Shown here one piece after another: positions 1-6,287 of a stretch of 6,917 nucleotides of DNA. The DNA lies in assembly GCA_030699345.1 (NCBI GenBank), contig JAUYMX010000484.1, positions 1 to 6,917 of the forward strand, read 5' to 3'. Every line of letters begins with the position of its first letter. Within the stretch, counting starts at the first letter, position 1. The notes beneath the pieces were generated by a model. The model was not told where the DNA came from. It ran no database searches and saw only the letters and a program-made list of their open reading frames with translations. The position numbers and the translations under genes are program-made. This DNA is from Methylococcaceae bacterium (GTDB lineage: Bacteria > Pseudomonadota > Gammaproteobacteria > Methylococcales > Methylomonadaceae).

Positions 1-30
1 AAGGAATAACATTTCAAACCAATACTTTCT

Positions 31-55
31 CTATACGCGTTAGTAGGCGCTATAG
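31..55. other. Small hairpin just past the end of the PepSY gene
   Basis: CTATA and TATAG arms, continued by GCG/CGC with one bulged base, enclose an 8-nt loop about 12 nt after the PepSY stop codon. It could mark the 3' end of the minus-strand transcript. There is no T-run on either side, so it does not qualify as a canonical intrinsic terminator. The remaining bases 1-67 show nothing else I can name. Confidence 0.25.
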
Positions 56-67
56 GTTGTGATTGTG

Positions 68-1255
68 TCAGCCGGGTAACTTTACAGATCGCTTTGCCCG
101 CCGCTTTTGCAGCCAGCGAATCAAACCAGTCACGTACAACACCGCTGGAGCTAATCCCGATATACAAATCAGGATGCGGCCCGTCAGGCCAAACGCTTCG
201 CCACTATGTAATGGATAAAGCCACTGTAGCAAGGTATCACCGGCTGCATTTTTTGCCGGTTCGCGTTCTTGTAATAGCTTACCGGTATATTGATCGAGCC
301 AGAGCGTCCGAGATGGGCGAGTTTGATTAACTTCATCCGGCGCTCTTTTAACAACACGAAACACATTCCGCTCGCCTTGTGGGAAGAAAATCCACTTGTA
401 AGAGCCATCAGGAAAACGACTATCAGTTATCGCTACCACCTGATCCAACGTTATGGGGAGAGTAGGACTGACTGTATCAGAAACACGTGCTTCTGCTTTA
501 GGCGTCACGGATAAAAGCACCTTCACAAGACCATCGACATAGACTGGAAAAACCATCTCGACACCCGAAATCAGCACAATCAGCAGGATAATCAAGCTAT
601 AAAAACCAACGGTTTTATGTAAATCAAAATTGAAACGCTCGATACTGGCGTGACGTTTTAGGCTAAGCGCTTGCCGAAATTTTCCGACACTCGGCCACCA
701 AACAATAAGTCCGGTCAATATCGAAAACACCAGTAATAACGCGACAATGCCGACAAATGTGCGACCCACTTCCCCTAAAGCCAACGTGTAATGAAAGCGG
801 ACGAAAAAATTCATTAAAGCCCCTCGAAAAGAGTTACCCGTGTCGAACATCAATCGTTGCCCCGTGACCTGCGCGGTATAGGGGTTAACGTATACCTGAT
901 GCCATTCGTTTTGATTCATACCTTGAGCTGGCAAACTATAGGTAATACAAAAGGCATCATCTGCTTGATCCGGAAAAACCAAGGCATAGGCTTTGCCTGA
1001 TATAGGGATTACCGATTTTGCAGCCGCGGCAATGTCATTCAACGACCGGTATGTAGATGGTGAAGCCTGGAGTTGTACTTTTTTGAGTGTCGAGTTCAGC
1101 GCGGAATCCAGTTCCGGCCCAAATACCGACAAACTGCCGGCCAGGCCAATGAGCACAAATACAGCGCCAGCGCACAACCCGATATAAAGGTGGACCTTTA
1201 ACCAAAACTTACGGCGGATTTTCTTGTTCAAAGAGAAAATGGTAGTTGTTTTCAA
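68..1255 (-). CDS. PepSY-associated transmembrane protein, putative inner-membrane ferrisiderophore reductase
   Basis: This 395-residue protein has the PepSY_TM architecture. Helix 1 is at about residues 21-46, followed by a periplasmic PepSY segment (VYVNPYTAQVTG, 121-132). Helices 2 and 3 are at about 165-187 and 215-237, a second PepSY segment follows (LWLDQYTGKL, 318-327), and helix 4 is at about 357-380 before a basic tail. Histidines at 22, 155, 213 and 350 lie in or next to helices and are candidate haem or metal ligands. Family members FoxB and FpvG take part in reducing iron from siderophores at the inner membrane; that role here is inferred from family and position, 69 bp behind a siderophore receptor on the same strand. 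The start is TTG: there is no ATG in this frame before codon 113, an in-frame stop lies just upstream, and no clear Shine-Dalgarno is visible. A shorter TTG start at codon 9 is possible. A decayed partial copy lies at 6288-6428. Confidence 0.85.
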   Translation of the reverse strand: MKTTTIFSLNKKIRRKFWLKVHLYIGLCAGAVFVLIGLAGSLSVFGPELDSALNSTLKKVQLQASPSTYRSLNDIAAAAKSVIPISGKAYALVFPDQADDAFCITYSLPAQGMNQNEWHQVYVNPYTAQVTGQRLMFDTGNSFRGALMNFFVRFHYTLALGEVGRTFVGIVALLLVFSILTGLIVWWPSVGKFRQALSLKRHASIERFNFDLHKTVGFYSLIILLIVLISGVEMVFPVYVDGLVKVLLSVTPKAEARVSDTVSPTLPITLDQVVAITDSRFPDGSYKWIFFPQGERNVFRVVKRAPDEVNQTRPSRTLWLDQYTGKLLQEREPAKNAAGDTLLQWLYPLHSGEAFGLTGRILICISGLAPAVLYVTGLIRWLQKRRAKRSVKLPG

Positions 1256-1282
1256 AGTGAAGTGTCATGAAGTTGGCTTATT

Positions 1283-1320
1283 GTTGGGTTACCAAAAATA
1301 GCAACCCAACTTTTTTAGGG
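1283..1320 (+). terminator. Terminator-like hairpin between receptor and PepSY genes
   Basis: GTTGGGTT (1283-1290) and AACCCAAC (1303-1310) form a perfect 8-bp inverted repeat with a 12-nt spacer, followed by six T on the plus strand. It therefore has the form of an intrinsic terminator for rightward, antisense transcription. In the minus-strand mRNA the stem can extend to 11 pairs by G-U wobbles around a 6-nt loop, but no U-run follows. For the operon it is more likely a stability or partial-attenuation structure between the receptor stop and the PepSY start. Confidence 0.45.
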
Positions 1321-1324
1321 AATC

Positions 1325-3787
1325 TTAAAACTCGACCTTAACAGAACCCAAGAATGTGCGCGGCGCGCCGGGTAGTGTTTGGTAGATAAAATCGCCATAG
1401 CCGTTACTGGATGAGATGTATTCTTTATCCAACAAATTTTCTATATTGAATTGCAATGTGAGCTTGGATGGGCCGACCGGATGCTGATACTTGAGCATGG
1501 TGTCAACACGCGCATAGCCGGGCACTTCAAAGCTGTTGTTAACATTGCCCATACGTCTACCTACCAAATAAACACCCGCCCCCGCACTAAAACCTTGTGC
1601 GCCAAACTCTGAAAAGTCTAACGTTGACCACAAACTTGCAGCATTTCTGGGAATGTTTGCGAAGCGATCACCGGCTTTGCCGACACCGCTAAAAGGCGAG
1701 TCATTGCCACTGGTAACAACTGCTTCGGTATAGGTATAAGTACCAATGACATTCAAGTAATCAGTCACTTGCCCTTGTAAATCATATTCGATGCCGCGAC
1801 TGCGTTGGGCACCAGTAGTCGCATAAAAACTGCTAAAAGGTGCAGGCAACTGGGATTTGACATTGGTTTTAGTCAGCTCAAAAAACGCCAAGTTGGAGCG
1901 CAATTTTCCGTCCAGCCATTCACCTTTTAAACCGAACTCCATTTCTTTGGATCGTTCCGGCTCAAATGATGAGCCAGTTAATGGCGTTCCGGAATTAAAA
2001 GCATTAAAGCCGTTAACGTAATTCACGTAAGCGCCTAGCCAAGTAATCGGCTGGTACAACAACCCTATGCGAGGACTGAAGTTGTCATCGTCGGTATGAT
2101 TGGTAAGAACACCTTTGTCGTCATAGCTGCTAGTCATCGCATTATCAAATCTTCCGCCCATTAATAGATGCCATTGATTCCACAGTGAAAGCTGATCTTG
2201 GACGTAAATGCCATACCATTCATTGGTATTGTCATTTTGCCCCCCTAACGGAATATTTGCGAAATCATTAAAACCATATTGTGGATTGAATACGTTGATA
2301 GTGGGAGCGCTCTGATAAGCACTATAAAGGTTTCTATTTTTAGAATGGTAATAGTCTGCGCCTATCAAAACATTATGCTGTAAAGGCCCGGTTGCAAAAT
2401 GGCCGGTTATATCAACGGTGCCATATTGATTTTGAAAATCATCGCTGGTTTTAATGAAGCCCCGCGCTAAATTACCCAACAGATCGACATTTTCATTAGA
2501 AGGCGTCTGTGCTGTAAGATATGTCTGGTTATGAGTCGAATATTTCGCCCGCAATTTCCAGTCTTGATTGAATTCATGGGTGAGTGTCACGCCGCCGGTA
2601 TAGGCTTCTTTGTCAGCAAAATCGGTCGGCTCGTTCCCGGAAAAATTTATCGGAATTTTTCCGGGAATAGCACCTGATTTTTGCAAATTATAAGGAATGC
2701 CGGAATCACCAACATCTTTGATGTTCTGATACATAAAATCCAAATCCAACTGGGTTTTATCAGTGATTTTCCAGGTCAGACTGGGCGCAACAAAGTCACG
2801 GGTAATCGGATGATTATCCCTAAATGTAGCGCTGTCCAAATGCTCGTAATTAACGCGGTAGGCTAGCGCTCCATCCTCAGTAATTTTGTTGGTGGCATCC
2901 AACAAGGTTCGGTATGTGTCGAAGGATCCAAATTGTTGTTGCAGCGAATAATAAGCCTCGGTTTTCGGACGTTTGGTTACAATATTAACCAGTCCGCCCG
3001 GCTGAGCTCGCCCGTAGAGCATGGCGGATGGCCCTTTCAGTACTTCGACGCGCTCAGCATTTGCCAGCGAAATCGGCGTGTTAGGCGTTAACACTCCATC
3101 GCGATAAATACTACTTCCGTTGTCAAAACCACGGATATAGAGGTTTTCATTTTTATCATTACCAAAGCCCCAGCCTTTAGCGACACCGCTGACGTTTTTA
3201 AGCGCATCTTCCAACCCTATTGCTTGTTGGTCGGCAATAACCGCTTTAGGAACAACTTGCACAGACATAGGCGTATCAAATAACGGAGTATCAGTTTTGG
3301 TGCCGGTAAAAGCGTTAGGCAAAGAGTAATCCTTGTTATAAGGATCGGTTGAATCATAAACAACCGCCCCCGCTACTGTAACCGGCGCCAACGTCGTTTC
3401 TTTAGTTTGTGGACTTTGCTCGACGGTTTTCTCCAATGTCACACTATTGCCCCCAGTCACACGATAAACCAGCCCTGTGCCTTGCAGCAATTTCTCTAGT
3501 GCCTGTTGCGGGGTATAAGAACCGCTGACCGCATTCGCGCGAACGTCTTTCGCCAATCCGGCCGGAAATCCGACTTGCCAGTCGCTGGTGGCAATAAAAG
3601 CATTGAGGGCATTCGCCAACGGCTGGGCGGGGATGTTGAAGTTCTGTTTGGCATTTTCTAAGGTTACCGCTTTCGATGTGTCCGCTGCTGATGACGGCAA
3701 AGACGTAGCGATTGAGGGTAATGCCAAAGCAATAGCAAGCGTCAATTTGCGCAGTGCGCAAGGTCTGCGGTGTTGAACCTGACTCAT
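1325..3787 (-). CDS. TonB-dependent siderophore receptor with N-terminal STN signalling domain
   Basis: This 820-residue outer-membrane transducer receptor belongs to the FpvA/FoxA/FecA class. A basic, hydrophobic signal peptide spans about residues 1-35, with an Ala-Ala cleavage region. The STN domain lies at about 48-118 (FNIPAQPL through QALEKLLQGTG), and a TonB-box-like APVTVAG at 134-140. The plug follows (about 165-275) with the conserved RVEVLKGPSAMLYG block and GGLVNIVTKRP. The 22-strand-type barrel ends in a terminal Phe (SVKVEF), as Bam-inserted porins do. It imports a ferric siderophore, probably, using TonB/ExbBD energy, and reports binding to FecR through STN. I place the start at 3787 because AGGAG sits 7 nt upstream and a signal peptide follows directly. 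The 28-codon longer frame to 3871 would bury the signal peptide. A perfect 14-bp palindrome lies inside the gene at 2634-2667. The ligand is unknown. Confidence 0.95.
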   Translation of the reverse strand: MSQVQHRRPCALRKLTLAIALALPSIATSLPSSAADTSKAVTLENAKQNFNIPAQPLANALNAFIATSDWQVGFPAGLAKDVRANAVSGSYTPQQALEKLLQGTGLVYRVTGGNSVTLEKTVEQSPQTKETTLAPVTVAGAVVYDSTDPYNKDYSLPNAFTGTKTDTPLFDTPMSVQVVPKAVIADQQAIGLEDALKNVSGVAKGWGFGNDKNENLYIRGFDNGSSIYRDGVLTPNTPISLANAERVEVLKGPSAMLYGRAQPGGLVNIVTKRPKTEAYYSLQQQFGSFDTYRTLLDATNKITEDGALAYRVNYEHLDSATFRDNHPITRDFVAPSLTWKITDKTQLDLDFMYQNIKDVGDSGIPYNLQKSGAIPGKIPINFSGNEPTDFADKEAYTGGVTLTHEFNQDWKLRAKYSTHNQTYLTAQTPSNENVDLLGNLARGFIKTSDDFQNQYGTVDITGHFATGPLQHNVLIGADYYHSKNRNLYSAYQSAPTINVFNPQYGFNDFANIPLGGQNDNTNEWYGIYVQDQLSLWNQWHLLMGGRFDNAMTSSYDDKGVLTNHTDDDNFSPRIGLLYQPITWLGAYVNYVNGFNAFNSGTPLTGSSFEPERSKEMEFGLKGEWLDGKLRSNLAFFELTKTNVKSQLPAPFSSFYATTGAQRSRGIEYDLQGQVTDYLNVIGTYTYTEAVVTSGNDSPFSGVGKAGDRFANIPRNAASLWSTLDFSEFGAQGFSAGAGVYLVGRRMGNVNNSFEVPGYARVDTMLKYQHPVGPSKLTLQFNIENLLDKEYISSSNGYGDFIYQTLPGAPRTFLGSVKVEF
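2634..2667. repeat. Perfect 14-bp inverted repeat inside the receptor gene
   Basis: TTCCCGGAAAAATT (2634-2647) and AATTTTTCCGGGAA (2654-2667) are exact reverse complements around a 6-base spacer. The structure lies wholly within the receptor coding sequence, at about codons 374-385, in a Gly/Pro/Asn-rich stretch that probably belongs to an extracellular loop of the barrel. The reading frame is intact through it. In the mRNA it would fold as a strong hairpin with a CCCGG base. Confidence 0.85.
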
Positions 3788-3800
3788 GGTGTCTCCTTTG
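3780..3800 (-). promoter_or_regulatory. Ribosome binding site of the receptor gene
   Basis: Read on the minus strand, AAAGGAGACACC directly precedes the ATG at 3787-3785, with the AGGAG core 7 nt from the start. This decides the start codon in favour of 3787 over the upstream ATG at 3871. Confidence 0.8.
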
Positions 3801-3887
3801 TCTAGTGTGATTAGCCCGCGTGTTTGCAGCTGGCCTGGGTAACTAGACGTGTCAGGAATGGAAACACACACTTCTATTAGCTATTTT

Positions 3888-3907
3888 TTTAGTGTTACCA
3901 CACTCAA
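3888..3907. promoter_or_regulatory. Small palindrome upstream of the receptor gene, possible operator
   Basis: AGTGT and ACACT arms (3891-3895, 3900-3904) with a 4-base centre are flanked by TT and AA, giving an imperfect 20-bp symmetric site about 100 bp upstream of the receptor ATG. It lies in the leader where a FecI-dependent receptor promoter would be expected. I could not identify a convincing FecI-type promoter or Fur box here, so the regulatory role is conjecture. Confidence 0.25.
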
Positions 3908-3928
3908 TTGATAACCCAAAAAACGTGT

Positions 3929-4045
3929 ATGCGGGCATCTTTTGCTTTACAGATTTATCGAGAACAAATCAAAAGAGTGATTCTGCCCCACCGTGTCGAC
4001 AATGTGCGTGTTTTCGGCTCTGTCCTCAGAAATAATGCGCAATGA
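3929..4045 (+). pseudogene. 5' fragment of an MntA-like nucleotidyltransferase (antitoxin) gene
   Basis: An ATG opens a 38-codon frame that matches the beginning of MNT-type minimal nucleotidyltransferases. A helix rich in charged residues (YREQIKRVIL) is followed by the strand and motif VRVFGSVLR, the first half of the GSxxRG-type active-site signature. The sequence then breaks off: the usual Gly/acidic residues and the downstream DxD metal-binding motif are absent, and a stop arrives four codons later. In intact loci MntA adenylylates and silences the HEPN toxin HepT. Remains of hepT follow immediately in another frame, so an internal deletion appears to have fused the start of mntA to the end of hepT. 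No clear ribosome binding site is visible. It lies antisense to the fecR-receptor gap and is very unlikely to be functional. Confidence 0.6.
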
Positions 4046-4280
4046 ACTGGGGAAGCACTGAACAAATCGATTTCGCTCATGGTTCGACATGCTCACCACG
4101 AACGAAATCAATAGGTTATCGTTCATCCTGAGCTTGTCGAAGGATTTAATCAGCGCTTCCCTAGCTCATGGATATTTTGAAGTTGATTTGGAAATTGTCT
4201 GGAAAACAATTGAGCGGGATTTACCCGAGCTCGAGAATAAAGTCAGCGCGCTTTTCCAGGAAATAAGCAGCGGACTTTAA
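4035..4280 (+). pseudogene. 3' fragment of a HepT-like HEPN ribonuclease toxin gene, interrupted by a MITE
   Basis: Codons at 4035-4049 read MRNEL. From 4164 the same frame reads AHGYFEVDLEIVW and continues to LFQEISSGL and TAA at 4278-4280. Joined, they give RNELAHGYF, the R-x4-H(-x-Y) catalytic motif of HEPN/DUF86 (HepT) toxins, followed by the family's typical C-terminal helix. The N-terminal two thirds of the protein (about 70 residues) are missing. The 112-bp element at 4050-4161 plus TA (4162-4163) totals 114 bp, so the frame matches on both sides, but the insert contributes a stop at 4059. The stop codon overlaps the fecR stop tail-to-tail at TTAA (4277-4280). An open frame from 4089 includes insert sequence and is not a natural protein. 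Confidence 0.7.
4050..4161. mobile_element. 112-bp miniature inverted-repeat element (MITE/REP-like)
   Basis: The ends, GGGAAGCACTGAACAAATC (4050-4068) and the complement of 4143-4161, match at 16 of 19 positions. Inside, GATTTCGCTCATGGT (4069-4083) pairs with 4095-4109 at 13 of 15 positions, the other two being wobble pairs. ATCCT/AGGAT (4125-4129, 4141-4145) forms a second stem. The two 11-base loops are near-perfect reverse complements of each other (TCGACAtGCTC and GAGCTTGTCGA). No protein is encoded. The right flank begins with TA and the left flank ends with TG, which could be a decayed TA target duplication. The TTCGACA/GCTC core resembles dispersed palindromic repeats seen in several proteobacterial genomes. 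The transposase that moved it is not present in this window. Confidence 0.75.
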
Positions 4281-5245
4281 GATTTCAACACCGTCAAATA
4301 TGGCGACAGATTAATCACTCGCGCTCCGGCAATTTCGGCCAAGCTGCGGACAATAGCGGCGGTATCTTTCCGTTTGTAATTGCCGGTAATACGGGTTTGG
4401 CCGAGTTTGGCGTTGGTAATCACGATGGCGCCGGGATGGTAGCGATCGAGTTCGGCGATCACTTCGACCAAGGGTTGATCTTGAAAAATCAAGCGGCCCT
4501 TTAGCCAAGCGAAAGTGCGGCTGGTGTCGATTTGGGAAATGGCGGCAACACTTTGATTAGCAATATCGGTGTGCTGCCCGGCAGTGAGCTGGCGACTTTC
4601 TCCCTGCTGGGAAGTACAAATGACGATACCGCTTTCAACATCGACTTGCGTAACATCGCCGGTTTTTACCGTAAAGCGGGTGCCGACTACTCGCACGGTG
4701 CCTTGTGCTGTCGTAACTATAAATGGCCGGGCTTTGTCGGGCTGTACTTCAAAATAGGCTTCGCCGCTTAACAGTGTCACCCCGCGCCGGTCACCGGCAT
4801 AATCAAGCTTAACTACCGAATCGGTATTCAGTATTAGCGTCGAACCATCGGCCAAAACTTCGCGTCGCTGTTCGCCGGTACCAGTAACCAAATCAGCTTG
4901 CCAGCGCTCAATCAGCCCCGCAGCCATCAATACCCAACCAGTCATCAACACCACACAAGCGGCAGCGGCCCAACGTTGAGGATACCATTTTCGCAGAGCT
5001 GGCAATGGGAGTGGAATCGCAGCGTAATGACCCAAAGCGGTATTAAAAGCCGGTGCTTGCCACAGCTGAACAACTTTATCGTAAGCAGCTTGATGATTCG
5101 GATTGGCGGCCAGCCATTCTGTAAACTCGATCCGGTCACGTTGCGTGGCTTTGCTGTCCTGCAATCGGGCAAACCACGCTATTGCTTGATCTTGCGTGGC
5201 GCCTAATGAGGTAACGTTCGATTCCGGTTCAGAATATAAAGACAT
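4277..5245 (-). CDS. fecR: FecR-type anti-sigma factor / transmembrane signal transducer
   Basis: The protein has 322 residues with the full FecR layout. The cytoplasmic N-terminal DUF4880 domain contains AIAWFARLQD (21-30) and TEWLAANPNHQAAYDKVVQLW (42-62), which binds the sigma factor. One membrane helix lies at about 92-111. The periplasmic FecR domain spans about 115-210, with REVLADGSTLILNTDS, SGEAYFEV and VVGTRFTV. The C-terminal STN-like region (about 251-300, after FAWLKG) contacts the receptor's signalling domain. The Gly188-Thr189 pair in VVGTRF lies in the conserved region where FoxR-type relatives self-cleave; cleavage here is inferred. The ATG at 5245 has only a weak ribosome binding site. 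It lies 68 bp behind the sigma gene on the same strand and probably forms one transcript with it. The next gene of the pathway, the receptor, lies 489 bp further on, beyond the toxin-antitoxin debris. Confidence 0.93.
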   Translation of the reverse strand: MSLYSEPESNVTSLGATQDQAIAWFARLQDSKATQRDRIEFTEWLAANPNHQAAYDKVVQLWQAPAFNTALGHYAAIPLPLPALRKWYPQRWAAAACVVLMTGWVLMAAGLIERWQADLVTGTGEQRREVLADGSTLILNTDSVVKLDYAGDRRGVTLLSGEAYFEVQPDKARPFIVTTAQGTVRVVGTRFTVKTGDVTQVDVESGIVICTSQQGESRQLTAGQHTDIANQSVAAISQIDTSRTFAWLKGRLIFQDQPLVEVIAELDRYHPGAIVITNAKLGQTRITGNYKRKDTAAIVRSLAEIAGARVINLSPYLTVLKS

Positions 5246-5271
5246 GGGCCGTAAATAAATAATTTTGCAGA

Positions 5272-5284
5272 ATACTATCAGTAT
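5272..5284. repeat. Short palindrome in the fecI-fecR gap
   Basis: ATACT-ATC-AGTAT forms 5-bp arms with a 3-base centre in the 68-bp AT-rich gap between the sigma and anti-sigma genes. It could be a minor mRNA hairpin or chance. I see no convincing separate promoter for fecR in the gap. Confidence 0.2.
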
Positions 5285-5313
5285 AAGACGTGTAATGGAC
5301 GCTAACCCACACT

Positions 5314-5847
5314 TTAAAATGGCGACCCGTCTCGTGCCGCTAATAAGTGACCCAGAGCAACATGGATGTTTTTTTCCACAGCACTACGGGAAATACCGAA
5401 ATGCCCGGCGATGCGCTCATAAGACCAATGATGAAATTTGTGCAGCACCAGAATTTGCCGCCGACGTTCCGATAAGCCGTTAAGCGCTTCAAGCATATGG
5501 TCGACTTGCTGCCTATCGTCAGCTTGTTGCTCAGGTGTGGGGGTATTGGCGGGAAGCCGCTCAATGAGTGTCTCAAGCTCTTCATGGTCTTTTGACGGAT
5601 AACCGCCGCGCTGACGAACCTGCTCCTTGCGTAGATGATCCAACGCCAAATTGCGGGCGATTTGGTAAAGAAACGGGCGTGGATAGCTTATTTCTTGTGT
5701 TTCTGCCGCATGCAGCATTTTTAAGTACGCTTCATGCGCTAAATCTTCTGCCGTTTGTGGACAGCCGACAATGCCGAAAATGGTGTGAATTAACGATTGC
5801 CGATGATTCAAAAACAAATCGTTAATAGTAAGAGCAATGCTGTTCAT
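5314..5847 (-). CDS. fecI: ECF sigma factor, FecI family
   Basis: The protein has 177 residues, the normal length for a FecI-like ECF sigma factor. Region 2 (about 13-77) includes DLAHEAYLKML and PRPFLYQIARNLALDHLRKE, which bind core polymerase and the -10 element. A variable linker spans about 78-118. Region 4 (about 122-170) has LSERRRQILVLHKF and the helix-turn-helix SYERIAGHFGISRSAVEKNI that reads the -35 element. It should redirect RNA polymerase to the receptor operon when FecR is triggered by ligand-loaded receptor. The start at 5847 is the first in-frame ATG and gives a complete region 2; only a weak GGCTCATCTC-type ribosome binding site precedes it. It is first in the cluster. Such genes are usually Fur-repressed, but I found no convincing Fur box upstream. 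Confidence 0.93.
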   Translation of the reverse strand: MNSIALTINDLFLNHRQSLIHTIFGIVGCPQTAEDLAHEAYLKMLHAAETQEISYPRPFLYQIARNLALDHLRKEQVRQRGGYPSKDHEELETLIERLPANTPTPEQQADDRQQVDHMLEALNGLSERRRQILVLHKFHHWSYERIAGHFGISRSAVEKNIHVALGHLLAARDGSPF

Positions 5848-6076
5848 GGCGTTGGTTTGCTGACAGATTGAGATGAGCCTGTTTAATAGATCTCAATAAT
5901 TAAGCAATAACCAAGCCAAACACTATGTAATTGATTTGTAATAGAACTTGTTATTCGTTAATCATACTAATGCGGCATATGCCATAGTGAACCATGTGAA
6001 ATGACACACTTTGGGCAATTATCACCAAACAAATCGATGCTATTTGGAAAGGCGCTGTCATAAGCCCCGCACAACA
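5848..6076. other. Non-coding region upstream of fecI
   Basis: This AT-rich leader must hold the fecI promoter. Visible elements are two copies of CAATAA 11 bp apart (5894-5899 and 5905-5910; TTATTG on the transcribed strand) and a perfect 10-bp palindrome GGCATATGCC (5974-5983). Neither is a recognisable Fur box, and I could not assign a -35/-10 pair with confidence. No open frame here resembles a known protein. Confidence 0.35.
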
Positions 6077-6202
6077 TCAATTCATATGTATGCCGGAAGC
6101 ATCGACAATCCATTCCAGCCTATCAGACGGCGATAAATGAAACTGCTGACGGATTTTTGCAGCTATAACAGTTTGCCCTCTGGCAGTAATAGTGCTTCTC
6201 AT
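6077..6202 (-). pseudogene. Truncated AbrB/MazE-like antitoxin (SpoVT-AbrB domain)
   Basis: The 41-codon frame begins MRSTITARGQTVI and continues AAKIRQQFHLSPSDRLEW to IVDASGIHMN. It matches the swapped-hairpin DNA-binding domain of AbrB/MazE-type antitoxins, whose pattern is roughly STIT-RGQ-VIPA-IR---L-P--RLEW---G-GI. A good GGAG sits 8 nt before the ATG. Family members are usually about 75-85 residues and are followed by a PIN-domain (VapC) or similar toxin. Here a stop follows the domain, the C-terminal toxin-binding half is missing, and no toxin is recognisable in the 230 bp before fecI. The usual Pro in the VIPA motif is Ala. The DNA-binding part could still fold, so a small orphan regulator is not excluded, but a decayed remnant is more likely. 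Confidence 0.65.
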
Positions 6203-6287
6203 AAAATCAGCTCCATTGAATTACAAAATATAGTTAACGGTAATTTAGCTATTGTGCCGTGTCGATTTTTTTCGATCACATGCTTGT

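Noticed and set aside
3788..3871. Longer receptor start at 3871, adding 28 residues
   Set aside because: The added residues precede the signal peptide and have no ribosome binding site. The ATG at 3787 has AGGAG at proper spacing and begins a normal signal sequence.
4089..4163. Reading 4089-4280 as an intact small gene
   Set aside because: Its first 25 codons are MITE sequence. Only the part from 4164 resembles HepT, so it is a remnant.
3929..4280. A novel intact small two-gene system antisense to the fecR-receptor gap
   Set aside because: Both frames lack the essential halves of their known families and one is interrupted by an inserted element. Decay explains them better than novelty.
4898..5206. 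Plus-strand frames of up to 102 codons opposite fecR
   Set aside because: They are antisense shadows of a well-supported FecR coding sequence, without a start context or domain.
5890..5975. Fur box upstream of fecI
   Set aside because: The region is AT-rich and contains repeated TTATTG and TTAATCAT-like strings, but no stretch matches the 19-bp symmetric Fur consensus well enough to call.
5974..5983. GGCATATGCC palindrome as an operator
   Set aside because: A single 10-bp palindrome is compatible with chance, and no second copy was seen in the window.
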